Source: Clostridiaceae bacterium | Lineage (GTDB): Bacteria; Bacillota; Clostridia; Acetivibrionales; DTU013 | Reading direction: 5' to 3' | Length of the DNA stretch: 20,844 nt | Assembly (NCBI GenBank): GCA_012799845.1 | Contig: JAAZKL010000357.1 | Coordinates: 1-20,844, forward strand | Part shown: positions 7,628-15,638 of the stretch, piece by piece | Position numbering within the stretch: the stretch's first letter is position 1 | Layout: every line of letters starts with the position of its first letter | The notes under the pieces: model-generated | Told to the model about the DNA's origin: nothing | The model's input: the letters and a program-made list of their open reading frames with translations, nothing else | The model's database searches: none | Made by a program: the position numbers and the translations under genes

Positions 7628-8785
7628 ATGGAAAAGGTACGTGTTGGTATAATTGGTATCGGAAATATGGGAAGCGCTCATGCGAGGAACCTGATCGCAG
7701 GGAAAGTGCCGGGCGCCGAACTGGCGGCGGTTTGCGACCTGAGGCCCGAAAGATTGGATTGGGCGAAAGAGGTATTGGGAGAAGAAGTGCAGAGGTTCGC
7801 TGCTCCGGAAGAGTTGTTCCGGGCAAAGGTAATCGATGCGGTAATGATCTGCACCCAGCATTATGACCATCCGCCTCTTGCGATACAGGCTTTTGATAAC
7901 GGCTTGCATGTACTGACCGAAAAGCCGGCCGGCGTTTATACGAAGCAGGTCAGGGAAATGAACGAAGCAGCGGCCAAAAGCGGTAAGGTCTTTTGTATTA
8001 TGTACAACCAAAGGACAAACCCGCTGTATCAGAAAGCAAAGGAGCTGATCGCATCCGGGGAGCTTGGGGAGATCCGGAGAACGAACTGGATCATCACTTC
8101 GTGGTACCGCTCCCAGAGCTACTATGACAGCGGCGGATGGAGGGCAACTTGGAGCGGGGAAGGCGGAGGGGTCCTCCTGAACCAGTCGCCTCATCAACTG
8201 GACCTTTGGCAGTGGATATGCGGGATGCCCGTCCGTGTCCGCGCTTTTATGGGTTTCGGCAAAATGCATGACATAGAAGTAGAAGATGATGTGACGGCAT
8301 ATGTGGAGTACGCGAACGGAGCCACCGGAGTGTTCATTACAGCCACCGGTGACGCGCCCGGCACCAATCGTCTTGAGATCACGGGAGACCGCGGGAAGAT
8401 CGTTGTAGAAGACGGGAAGATTGTATTCCACCGACTCCGGGTATCGGAGAGGCAGTTCAACAGGGAATTCAAGGGAGGATTCGGAGAGCCGGAGTGCTGG
8501 AAGTGCGAGATTCCTGTATATGGGCATCAGACTGACCATGTGGGAATCATGAACAACTGGATCGAAGCCATCACCAGGGGAACGCCGCTGCTGGCCCCCG
8601 GAGAAGAAGGGATCCTGGGGTTGACGATCTCCAATGCGATGCATCTGTCAGCGTGGACCGACGACTGGGTCGAATTGCCCATAGATGAAGATCTTTTTTA
8701 CGAAAAACTGCAGGAGAGGATAAAGGCTTCAACCTATAAAAAGAATGCAAAAGACGTGACCCTGGATGTCCGCGGCACTTACTGA
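7628..8785 (+). CDS. Gfo/Idh/MocA family oxidoreductase
   Basis: 385 residues, starting at ATG 7628 with GGAGG at 7616-7620. The N-terminal Rossmann fold has the dinucleotide motif GIIGIGNMG (residues 7-15) and acidic D37 after the second strand, which favours NAD(H). The family's EKP motif is at 98-100, with K99 the likely catalytic lysine. GGGVLLNQSPHQLDLWQW (179-196) supplies H189 and D192 as the probable catalytic pair. Members oxidise or reduce a sugar, inositol or glycoside hydroxyl, often at C3. It shares the blocks WYRSxSYYxSGGWR and GGGVLxNQ..H.LDL.QW with the next gene, so the two probably arose by duplication. The C-terminal tail is about 40 residues longer than in its neighbour. 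Confidence 0.92.
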   Translation: MEKVRVGIIGIGNMGSAHARNLIAGKVPGAELAAVCDLRPERLDWAKEVLGEEVQRFAAPEELFRAKVIDAVMICTQHYDHPPLAIQAFDNGLHVLTEKPAGVYTKQVREMNEAAAKSGKVFCIMYNQRTNPLYQKAKELIASGELGEIRRTNWIITSWYRSQSYYDSGGWRATWSGEGGGVLLNQSPHQLDLWQWICGMPVRVRAFMGFGKMHDIEVEDDVTAYVEYANGATGVFITATGDAPGTNRLEITGDRGKIVVEDGKIVFHRLRVSERQFNREFKGGFGEPECWKCEIPVYGHQTDHVGIMNNWIEAITRGTPLLAPGEEGILGLTISNAMHLSAWTDDWVELPIDEDLFYEKLQERIKASTYKKNAKDVTLDVRGTY

Positions 8786-8840
8786 ACAAGGCCATATTCG
8801 AAGTTATGCAATCTAATTTGATAAACGGAAGTGAAAGCAC

Positions 8841-9860
8841 ATGAAAAGAATGGGAGCCGGTATTATAGGATGCGGATCGATATTCGGAGTCCACGCTGAT
8901 GCTGTAAAAAAATCAGGAATCGCAGAGCTAACAGCAGTTGCGGACATTAGGGAAAGCGCGGCCAAAGAAGCTGCCGCCCGATACGCCTGCGACTTTTACA
9001 CTGATTACAGAGAAATGCTGAAGGATCCCAGGATACAGGCAGTCCATATCTGTACTCCTCACCATCTCCATGCTTCTATGGCGATCGACGCGTTGAAGGC
9101 CGGCAAGCATGTACTGACTGAAAAGCCTGTTGCCATCAGCCTCAGGGAAGCGGATGAAATGGCGCGGACAGCCAGAGATAGCGGAAAGCATCTGGCAGTT
9201 TGTTTTCAGAACCGCTTCAATCCGACATCGGTAAAAGCCAAAGAAGTGATCGATTCCGGAATGCTTGGGAAGATAAAAGGGATAAAAGGGATCGTTACCT
9301 GGTATCGGAATGAAACCTATTATACTGAAAACGGCTGGAGGGGAGACAGGGATAAAGCAGGAGGCGGCGTCCTCATAAACCAGGCGCTGCATACGCTGGA
9401 CCTGATGCAGTGGTTCGGCGGGGAGGTGGAGCGTATAAAAGGCCACGCAGATGCCCGATGCTTTGGCGGTATGATCGAAGTGGAGGATACGGCTGAAGCC
9501 ACCATTTATTTCAAAAATGGCGCCAGGGGAATTCTCTATGCTACAGTTTGCTTCACTGACAATTCACCTGTAGTGATCGAGATCCACTGTGAGAAAGGGC
9601 TGCTGACGATATGGGAGGGAGAACTGCACATCACCCGGAACGGAGAAAGGGAACTGCTTGCATGCGACGAGATGGCCTCAGGCGAGAAAGCATATTGGGG
9701 CCTGAGCCATGAAAAGCTTATAAAACATTTTTATGAATGCCTGCTAAATGACGCTGCGGATTATATAAAGGTTCCCAATGCCGCAGTTTCAATAGAAATG
9801 GTCATGGGTATATATGAATCGTCCGCGAATGGCTGTGAATATATATTCAGAGGGGCTTAA
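8841..9860 (+). CDS. Gfo/Idh/MocA family oxidoreductase (second paralogue)
   Basis: 339 residues, starting at ATG 8841; its ribosome binding site (GGAAGTG) is weaker than its neighbours'. The Rossmann motif GIIGCGSIFG is at 7-16, with D35 after the second strand. TEKP has K95, and GGGVLINQALHTLDLMQW (174-191) gives H184 and D187. A strong resemblance to the preceding oxidoreductase across the substrate domain (WYRNETYYTENGWR, GGGVLINQ) shows a tandem paralogue pair. Two such enzymes with two TIM-barrel isomerases suggest stepwise oxidation, isomerisation or elimination and re-reduction of a sugar, as in known 3-keto-glycoside and inositol pathways. The substrate is unknown. Confidence 0.92.
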   Translation: MKRMGAGIIGCGSIFGVHADAVKKSGIAELTAVADIRESAAKEAAARYACDFYTDYREMLKDPRIQAVHICTPHHLHASMAIDALKAGKHVLTEKPVAISLREADEMARTARDSGKHLAVCFQNRFNPTSVKAKEVIDSGMLGKIKGIKGIVTWYRNETYYTENGWRGDRDKAGGGVLINQALHTLDLMQWFGGEVERIKGHADARCFGGMIEVEDTAEATIYFKNGARGILYATVCFTDNSPVVIEIHCEKGLLTIWEGELHITRNGERELLACDEMASGEKAYWGLSHEKLIKHFYECLLNDAADYIKVPNAAVSIEMVMGIYESSANGCEYIFRGA

Positions 9861-9921
9861 ATGAAGAAATAGCCTGAAAGGGCAGGCAGAATACAGAAAA
9901 CGGTCCGGACAGGAGCGCAAA

Positions 9922-9990
9922 ATGCGATATAGACAGTATCTCAAATTTCTCCAGGCATATGCGGGCATTGATAACGTGCATTGGAAGTAA
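9922..9990 (+). CDS. Possible 22-residue small protein ORF
   Basis: ATG 9922 is preceded by AGGAG at 9911-9915 with a six-base spacer. The peptide begins MRYRQYLKFLQAYAGI and ends at TAA 9988-9990, 21 bases before the next gene. It is basic and aromatic, with no recognisable domain. It is the only gene-like signal in the 151-base gap between the second dehydrogenase and the second isomerase. It may be a real small protein, a leader that couples translation, or chance. Confidence 0.25.
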   Translation: MRYRQYLKFLQAYAGIDNVHWK

Positions 9991-10011
9991 ATTCGGGCAG
10001 GAGGAAGAGCC

Positions 10012-10785
10012 ATGGGCGAACTTAAAATCGCGGCGCAGCTTTACACTGTCAGGGAGTTTATGACGACTCCCGAGGGCATTGCTGATACATTCAGAAAAGT
10101 AAAGGAGATCGGGTACGATGCGGTACAGGTGTCCGGGATAGGCTATATCGACCTGGAAAAGGCAGAATTGGTGAGGAGAGCTGCAGAAGAACAGGGGTTG
10201 GAGATATGCGCCACCCATGTCAGCTTTGATCAACTGGAACGTGAGATGGACTGGGTGATCGAGTTCCACAGGATGTGGAACTGCAGGTATGTCGGCCTGG
10301 GCTCCATGCCGGACCATTACCGCACCAGCAGGGAAGGATATGTCGGGTTTGCAAAGACAACCAGCGGGTTCGGGAAGGTTTTGAATGAAAACGGGTTGAG
10401 ATTTATCTACCATAACCACAATTTCGAATTCCACAAATTCGATGGAATGACAGGGATGGAGATCCTGTTCAGTGAAACGGACCCGGAGTGCTTTGACTTT
10501 GAAATGGATACCTATTGGGTACAGGCCGGAGGCGCCGATCCCACCGAGTGGATCAGGAGGCTGAAAGGCCGTATGGATGTCATCCACTTCAAGGACATGG
10601 TGATGTATCAGGGCAGTCAGGCAATGGCGGAAGTCGGGGAAGGCAATCTCAACTGGCCATCGATCATAAGCGCATGCAGGGAGACCGGCGTAAAATGGGC
10701 TGCGGTGGAGCAGGACATCTGCATGAGGGATCCCTTCGAGAGCCTTAAGATCAGTTTTGATAATCTAAAAAAGATGGGGCTGTGA
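10012..10785 (+). CDS. Sugar phosphate isomerase/epimerase family TIM-barrel protein (second)
   Basis: 257 residues with a strong ribosome binding site (AGGAGGAAG) before ATG 10012. It has the typical start of the family, KIAAQLYTVREF, and the barrel motifs YHNHNFEF (133-140, E139), EMDTYW (D166), IHFKD (H192) and VGEGNLNW, then E233 in AVEQD. These are the usual divalent-metal ligands and substrate-side residues of IolE/IolI-like and hydroxypyruvate-isomerase-like enzymes. It shows only family-level likeness to the first isomerase of the cassette, so the two probably act on different intermediates. It is the last gene in the cassette; no clear terminator was found between it and the lipoprotein gene at 11003. 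Confidence 0.88.
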   Translation: MGELKIAAQLYTVREFMTTPEGIADTFRKVKEIGYDAVQVSGIGYIDLEKAELVRRAAEEQGLEICATHVSFDQLEREMDWVIEFHRMWNCRYVGLGSMPDHYRTSREGYVGFAKTTSGFGKVLNENGLRFIYHNHNFEFHKFDGMTGMEILFSETDPECFDFEMDTYWVQAGGADPTEWIRRLKGRMDVIHFKDMVMYQGSQAMAEVGEGNLNWPSIISACRETGVKWAAVEQDICMRDPFESLKISFDNLKKMGL

Positions 10786-11002
10786 TCTGCAGCGCCGTAC
10801 ATGCATTTGGGCGAGTTTCTTCTCATAAGTTTGGTGAATAGCATAAAATAAGGGAATTTGTTTAAAAATTGCAGGGATTTGTACATCTGTGTCGAAATAT
10901 TTTTAAGTTGGCATGATTAAGGTTGGCAAACGCATATTGTCTGGTTAGATGGAATCCTAAATGGCGTTTCCGGCTCTTGCCGCGGAAAGGAAGGGTAAAT
11001 GA

Positions 11003-12616
11003 ATGACAAAGAGCAGGACAATACGTTTGTTGACATGTGTGTTGACTGTTGCAATATTATTACTGGCAGGCTGCGCAAAGGTCGCTGTAAAACAGCCTGA
11101 TGAGGGCAAAAATGCAGCTTCCCGTACCGATCGGAAGGAAGAGAACAAGCCTGGTTCGGATAGTTCTTTGTCGGAGCAGGGAAAGTCTGGTGAGACAACG
11201 CAGGATCAGTATGAGTCTGATACTCAGGCTCCCCGGGACGAAAACGGCGATGATCCTGGTGCTGTTGGGCTGAACCTGCCAGTTTCTCAGACAGGTGATC
11301 CATCAGCGAATTCTTCATCCAAAAGCGATGACGTTCCTGGGTCTGCTGTTTCATGGGCTGAATATACGGATGATCATACCGGGGTTTCATTCCGTTATCC
11401 CGGGGGATGGAACGTTGATGTGGGCGATTCTGCGATAGCGGTTGAAAATACCGGTACAGAAGAGCAACTGCTTATGGTGATGATCCCGTTCGATGAAGCT
11501 AAAAGTCCGCTTGAACTGGCTTCAGATTTTATTGAAATGCTGCGCGTAAACAATTCCAATGTTAATGCCTCCAACTGGCGTACAGATCCACAGACCGAAG
11601 ACAGGCAAGTCGTTTTTGCCCTTACCGACGAGCTCTACGGAGACAGGCACAGCGGTACAGGCATAGTCATAAAGGACAGTGAGCAGGCTGTATGGTTTTC
11701 GTACCTGGCACCCGACCGTATTTATTCGTATGACTACGGCATTGCACTTCTGGAGGGATTTATGGGATCGCTCCTGTCAGGATCGGGAACAGGATCGGTA
11801 ACAGAGCCTGGATCGAAAAATCAGGGAACAGAGGTCAATTCCGAATCAGCCGCCCGGATCGATAAAAATGCCAAAGGCTTCATATTCGTCCTGGAATTTG
11901 CGCTGGGCGCTCCGTTGACCAATGAGCAGGAACAGGTTATTCTGAACGAACTGAAAAGCAGTTGGAACACACTGTCGAAGGATGAACTGAGTGCCTATGA
12001 CCAGTATCCTTTGTATGCTGATGCCATATTGATACTAGGCCAGGCAGATCTGGATGCGTTAAGATCAGAACTTGAAAGTGCCATAGCAGGGTGGCTCGAG
12101 GAGGCTCCATCGTCGGACAGGACAGCTAACATCATCCGGAGTCAACTGAATGCACGGCGCAAGATCGTTATCGACGGCGATCCGCCCCTTACAGAAATGT
12201 CGCTGACCGCGTACAGCGAGATGATCGCATACTCACTGCTGCTGCGGAAGAATTACGAAGCGTTGCCGGAGCAAATTTCCGGGAATTCTGTGAACAATAT
12301 CAAAGAACTGGTCAGGGAAAGCTGGGACAGCTTCTCTTATGAGGAAAAGGAGCAGATCGCTTCCTCGCCCGGTATTTGGTTCTGCATGAGGGCATTGGTG
12401 AGCCGCGGCAGCGAGAAAGACCAGGAGGAGATCAGGAATAATCTGATCAGGCTCACTCCTTTAAATCAGAATGCGGATGACAGTGACACGGCAGCTGCGG
12501 AAGAAGTGGCATTCAACCTGGTGAGGCATGACACGGCAATGAAAACGTTCAGGATGACATTCAATCACTATATGTTCTGCCAGGGATTCACCGGTTATAA
12601 TCCCGCAACATGGTAG
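11003..12616 (+). CDS. Large lipoprotein with PsbP-like domain and helical C-terminal domain
   Basis: 537 residues. ATG 11003 follows the purine-rich AAAGGAAGGG. A lipoprotein signal with lipobox LAGC gives an acylated C24, so the protein should be anchored on the outer face of the membrane. Residues about 27-112 are a low-complexity Ser/Asp/Gly/Glu linker. Residues about 115-256 (beginning YTDDHTGVSFRYPGGWNVD) look like a PsbP/DcrB-like beta domain. A second, mostly helical region follows from about 290 (KGFIFVLEFALGAPLTNEQEQ) to the end. I do not recognise a specific function. The HD-GYP gene starts 39 bases after its stop on the same strand, so they may be co-expressed. The 217-base gap upstream holds no obvious gene. 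Confidence 0.8.
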   Translation: MTKSRTIRLLTCVLTVAILLLAGCAKVAVKQPDEGKNAASRTDRKEENKPGSDSSLSEQGKSGETTQDQYESDTQAPRDENGDDPGAVGLNLPVSQTGDPSANSSSKSDDVPGSAVSWAEYTDDHTGVSFRYPGGWNVDVGDSAIAVENTGTEEQLLMVMIPFDEAKSPLELASDFIEMLRVNNSNVNASNWRTDPQTEDRQVVFALTDELYGDRHSGTGIVIKDSEQAVWFSYLAPDRIYSYDYGIALLEGFMGSLLSGSGTGSVTEPGSKNQGTEVNSESAARIDKNAKGFIFVLEFALGAPLTNEQEQVILNELKSSWNTLSKDELSAYDQYPLYADAILILGQADLDALRSELESAIAGWLEEAPSSDRTANIIRSQLNARRKIVIDGDPPLTEMSLTAYSEMIAYSLLLRKNYEALPEQISGNSVNNIKELVRESWDSFSYEEKEQIASSPGIWFCMRALVSRGSEKDQEEIRNNLIRLTPLNQNADDSDTAAAEEVAFNLVRHDTAMKTFRMTFNHYMFCQGFTGYNPATW

Positions 12617-12655
12617 AAAACTTGTGCTTTCAGCGATGTATGGCAGGTGACCGGT

Positions 12656-13699
12656 ATGCAGTTCAGGATCAGGCTGAATTCTAAAGAGATCAACATCGGG
12701 AGCAGTGTCTTTCTGGTACTTTCATATGCCCTGTCCGTGGTGGTAACCATTATTGTTTTTGCTGCAGGCGGGACCAATAGAGTATATGCCAATCTGATGT
12801 ACGTTCCGATCACCATCGCTTCATCCACCAACGGCAAAAAGCATGGCGTTATCCATGCAGTTATCGGCGGATTGCTGCTTGGGCCTTTCATGCCGTTGAA
12901 TGTAGAGCAGGACATAATGCAGCCTCACGTAAACTGGGCTCTCAGAGTTCTGGTTTATACGGTTATCGCATATGTGATAGGCTTTTTTGCGGATCATTAC
13001 AGGCATGAGCTCCTGGAAGTACAAAAAAGAGACGAAGAGATATTCGAGGCGCATATGGCCACCGTATATTCGCTGGTCAAGCTGTCGGAATCGCGGGATT
13101 ACAGCACGGGAGAACACGTTGTGAGGGTGGCCGAACTTTGCAGGCTGCTGACGGATAAAATACGCTGCAGAGAAAAATATAGGGAGTATATCAATGACGA
13201 TTATGTCGAATGCATGTTTAAGGCCGCTCCGCTGCATGATATCGGAAAGGTTGGGATCCCGGACAGCATCCTGTTGAAGCCGGGCAAGCTTACGCCGGAA
13301 GAGTTTGAAATAATGAAAACTCACACGATTATCGGCGAAAATACCTTGCTGGACCTGAAGCAGCGGTATTCCGGGTACAGGTTCCTGGAACTGGCTGTGA
13401 ACATTGCACGCCACCATCATGAGAGGTGGGATGGCACGGGATATCCTGACGGTTTGTCGGGCCAAAGCATACCGCTGTCGGCGAGGATAATGGCAGTGGC
13501 GGATACATATGACGCATTGCGGTCAAAAAGGGTATACAAGGATGCCATCTCCCACAACGACAGCGTGGAAGTGATCAGGCAGAGCTCCGGTACCCATTTT
13601 GATCCCGAAATCGTGGAAGTGTTCATTGAATGTGAAAATGAAATAATCGAAATATATGAAAGGGAAATGGTCCGTGCCAGCGAAGGAAAGTCGTTATAA
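12656..13699 (+). CDS. Membrane HD-GYP domain protein, probable c-di-GMP phosphodiesterase
   Basis: 347 residues. ATG 12656 has AGGTG six bases upstream; an in-frame GTG at 12647 is the alternative start. The N-terminal 115 residues hold about three or four membrane segments and a conserved-looking block (LMYVPITIASS...GGLLLGPFMPLN). A short coiled linker (116-135) leads to the HD-GYP domain at about 136-345: GEH (H154), HDIGK (H194, D195), H223, then HHHERWDGTGYP (253-264) and D283. All the metal-binding residues and the GYP loop are present, so the enzyme is expected to be active in hydrolysing cyclic di-GMP (some members act on related dinucleotides). No GGDEF or response-receiver domain is attached, so regulation probably comes through the membrane domain. 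Confidence 0.92.
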   Translation: MQFRIRLNSKEINIGSSVFLVLSYALSVVVTIIVFAAGGTNRVYANLMYVPITIASSTNGKKHGVIHAVIGGLLLGPFMPLNVEQDIMQPHVNWALRVLVYTVIAYVIGFFADHYRHELLEVQKRDEEIFEAHMATVYSLVKLSESRDYSTGEHVVRVAELCRLLTDKIRCREKYREYINDDYVECMFKAAPLHDIGKVGIPDSILLKPGKLTPEEFEIMKTHTIIGENTLLDLKQRYSGYRFLELAVNIARHHHERWDGTGYPDGLSGQSIPLSARIMAVADTYDALRSKRVYKDAISHNDSVEVIRQSSGTHFDPEIVEVFIECENEIIEIYEREMVRASEGKSL

Positions 13700-13901
13700 G
13701 TTGCATGGACTGAAAATATCAGGAAAATCTCTTAAAAAGTGCAGGGATTCAAACTCGCTCCCGAAGCCTGGAAGACAGACAGCAGCAGTTCAGGCACAAA
13801 AGATCCGATAGAACGATATATGATCAACCAAAGCTTGCAGAATATTACACAATTGAATTTCAAGTACATAATGGGGTGGAAGTATTGATGAAAACGGGCA
13901 A

Positions 13902-14429
13902 TCAGCCAAACTTTGCGATATAATTCTCAATTTCTTTCTTTATGGTCTCGATAGCTTTTTCCCGCCCTTCCACCTCGGTGACCTCTGTTTCTATCTTCTC
14001 CAGTTCCTTATAGACGCTGAAAAAGTGGGTCATCTCAAGGGAAATATGCTTTGGCAGGTCTGAAACATCCCTGTAGCAATTGTAACTGGGGTCCGTGAAA
14101 GGAATGGCGATTATTTTACTGTCCTTTCTGCCGTTGTCGATCATGGTAAACATTCCGATGGGATAACAACGGACAAGTGTCATGGGAACGATCGGTTCGG
14201 AGCACAGGATCAGTACATCCAGCGGATCATTGTCGTCCCCGTATGTATGGGGTATAAAGCCATAGTTGGCAGGGTAGTGGGTGGACGTCGACAGTATGCG
14301 GTCAAGTACCAGCATGCCCGTATCCTTGTCGAGTTCATACTTGGTTTTCGATCCCTTCTGTATCTCTACCACCGCGTAAAAGTCCTCTGCGCTGATACGC
14401 GCAGGCGATATATCATGCCAGATATTCAT
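13902..14429 (-). CDS. ppa: Inorganic pyrophosphatase, type I
   Basis: 175 residues, with an ideal ribosome binding site (AGGAGGAG) before the ATG at 14429. The signature DNDPLD (D66, D68, D71) and the other active-site residues of family I enzymes are visible: E22, K30, E32, R44, Y56, D98, D103, K105, Y140 and K141. The enzyme hydrolyses pyrophosphate to two phosphates with Mg2+ in the cytoplasm, and pulls biosynthetic reactions forward. The length is normal for the family. It is transcribed alone, against the HD-GYP gene. Its promoter lies at 14488-14496, right beside the 26-bp repeat array. Confidence 0.96.
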   Translation of the reverse strand: MNIWHDISPARISAEDFYAVVEIQKGSKTKYELDKDTGMLVLDRILSTSTHYPANYGFIPHTYGDDNDPLDVLILCSEPIVPMTLVRCYPIGMFTMIDNGRKDSKIIAIPFTDPSYNCYRDVSDLPKHISLEMTHFFSVYKELEKIETEVTEVEGREKAIETIKKEIENYIAKFG

Positions 14430-14487
14430 GTACGTCTCCTCCTTCGCTTTTAAGGCGCATCATTGATCTTTTGTATTTGACATATGT

Positions 14488-14496
14488 ATTATAGCA
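14488..14496 (-). promoter_or_regulatory. Extended -10 promoter of ppa next to the repeat array
   Basis: On the minus strand the sequence reads TGCTATAAT, a perfect extended -10, about 60 bases before the ppa start. The -35 position falls at the edge of the 26-bp repeat array. On this strand two complete repeat copies contain TTGACA, but at distances too long for a normal spacer. Confidence 0.55.
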
Positions 14497-14498
14497 CA

Positions 14499-14708
14499 AC
14501 CTGCCAGTGAAACCTGCCAACGGTTATTTTCGGTGGATCCGGCCAATGGCGACTATCAGTAGACCCTGCCAACGGCGGTTTTCGATTAAACCTGTCAACG
14601 GCGACTATCGGTGAAACCTGCCAGCGGCAGTTTTCGGTGAAACCTGTCAACGGCGGCTATCAGTAGACCCTGCCAATGGCGACTATCGGTGAAACCTGCC
14701 AACGTAGC
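14499..14708. repeat. 26-bp tandem repeat array, about 8 copies
   Basis: Seven full units of 26 bp start at 14511, 14537, 14563, 14589, 14615, 14641 and 14667, with partial copies at each end. A typical unit begins AACCTGTCAACGGCGACTAT and ends CGGTGA. Copies alternate between a GACTAT-like and a GTTTT-like centre over part of the array, giving a 52-bp higher-order pattern. 26 is not a multiple of three and the array has stops in all frames, so it is non-coding. It lies directly upstream of the ppa promoter. Confidence 0.9.
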
Positions 14709-14746
14709 TTCCTTATTATGTCAGCTGACAATGTTGGATATCTATA

Positions 14747-15031
14747 TACTTCGTACAGTTTATATTTTTTGTACATTATATACTCCGAACAATTTATATG
14801 CTTCGCACAATTTATATACTACGTACAATTTGAGTACTTCGCATAATTTATGCGCTCTGTACAATTTGAGTACTTCGCATAATTTATGCGCTCTGTACAA
14901 TTTGAGTACTTCGCATAATTTATGCGCTCCGTACGATTTGAGTACTTCGCATAATTTATGCGCTCCGTACGATTTAAGTACTTCGCATAATTTATATGCT
15001 CCGAATAATTTTGTACTTCGCACATAAGCAA
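14747..15031. repeat. 18/36-bp tandem repeat array with embedded 15-bp palindromes
   Basis: About 15 units of 18 bp, two alternating types making a 36-bp period in the centre (14835-14978). One type is TACTTCGCATAATTTATG, the other CGCTCTGTACAATTTGAG or close variants. Where they join, the perfect palindrome CGCATAATTTATGCG appears at 14840, 14876, 14912 and 14948. Outer copies are degenerate, and a trace continues to about 15080. Because 18 is a multiple of three, several frames stay open on both strands; there is no ribosome binding site or protein-like composition, so I treat these as artefacts. Confidence 0.92.
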
Positions 15032-15171
15032 AGACCGACTCACTTTATATATTTCGCATAATCTATGGACTCTCTATAACGAATTATAACCTGAATCGCA
15101 GCCTGAATGTATACATTCTTTAAGAAAACGTGTGCAGAGCCAATTTTATCACTTGCATGGACAAAAATGCA

Positions 15172-15212
15172 GCTAAAGTTATCTGCTAAAGTTATCTTCA
15201 CTTTGGCTTTTT
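15172..15212 (+). terminator. Terminator-like hairpin with 13-bp tandem duplication
   Basis: GCTAAAGTTATCT occurs twice in a row (15172-15184, 15185-15197). The second copy's GCTAAAGT can pair with ACTTTGGC at 15200-15207 (one G-U pair), followed by TTTTT. No gene ends upstream on this strand, so it is an orphan hairpin. Confidence 0.4.
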
Positions 15213-15279
15213 ATACAATTGACCGATTTATTGGGAAATAAACCATTGAGGTCCGGGAAATAGTTGCAGAGTGAGCAAA

Positions 15280-15312
15280 AATTCAACTAATGTTCTAAGC
15301 ATTGAATTTTTT
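15280..15312 (+). terminator. AT-rich orphan terminator-like hairpin
   Basis: AATTCAA (15280-15286) pairs with TTGAATT (15302-15308) and a T-run continues to 15312. The stem is short and AT-rich and the loop is long. It is one of several similar structures in 15141-15456 with no gene upstream. Confidence 0.3.
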
Positions 15313-15638
15313 CATTTACCATAATGAAGAATGCCCAATATTATGTTGACCATTATTGAAGCAATTCAATAAAATTGCTGGAAAACACAGACTTTACCTG
15401 CAATTTTGATCACAGTGGATGACAAAAAATCAATTAAAGTGGTAATTTACTTTTTATTGTACAAAACCAGAATCAGGAGTGAAATCGGCCGGATAAAGTC
15501 AGCAAGAGAGAAGCCATCCTTGAAAGGAATCACAGCATCTATTAGAATAGTATAATAATGGTTGGAAGCTTATGGAGTGTCAGCGAAAAATGTATCGATG
15601 ATATGCATTTGATATCCAGCATCCATAGGTTTGATAAA

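Noticed and set aside
7550..8644. 364-codon minus-strand ORF
   Set aside because: It is antisense to the first Gfo/Idh/MocA gene, which has all its catalytic motifs and a strong ribosome binding site.
9868..9890. Hairpin GCCTG...CAGGC after the second dehydrogenase as a terminator
   Set aside because: The stem is only five base pairs and no T-run follows; the next gene looks part of the same unit.
14689..15027. 112-codon plus-strand ORF, and two minus-strand ORFs, across the 18/36-bp array
   Set aside because: The period is a multiple of three, so a stop-free unit keeps several frames open. There is no ribosome binding site, and the peptide is a repeated Asn-Leu/His/Tyr pattern that starts inside the other repeat array.
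14499..15080. CRISPR array
   Set aside because: The repeats are directly tandem without unique spacers of similar length, the units drift, and no cas genes are nearby.
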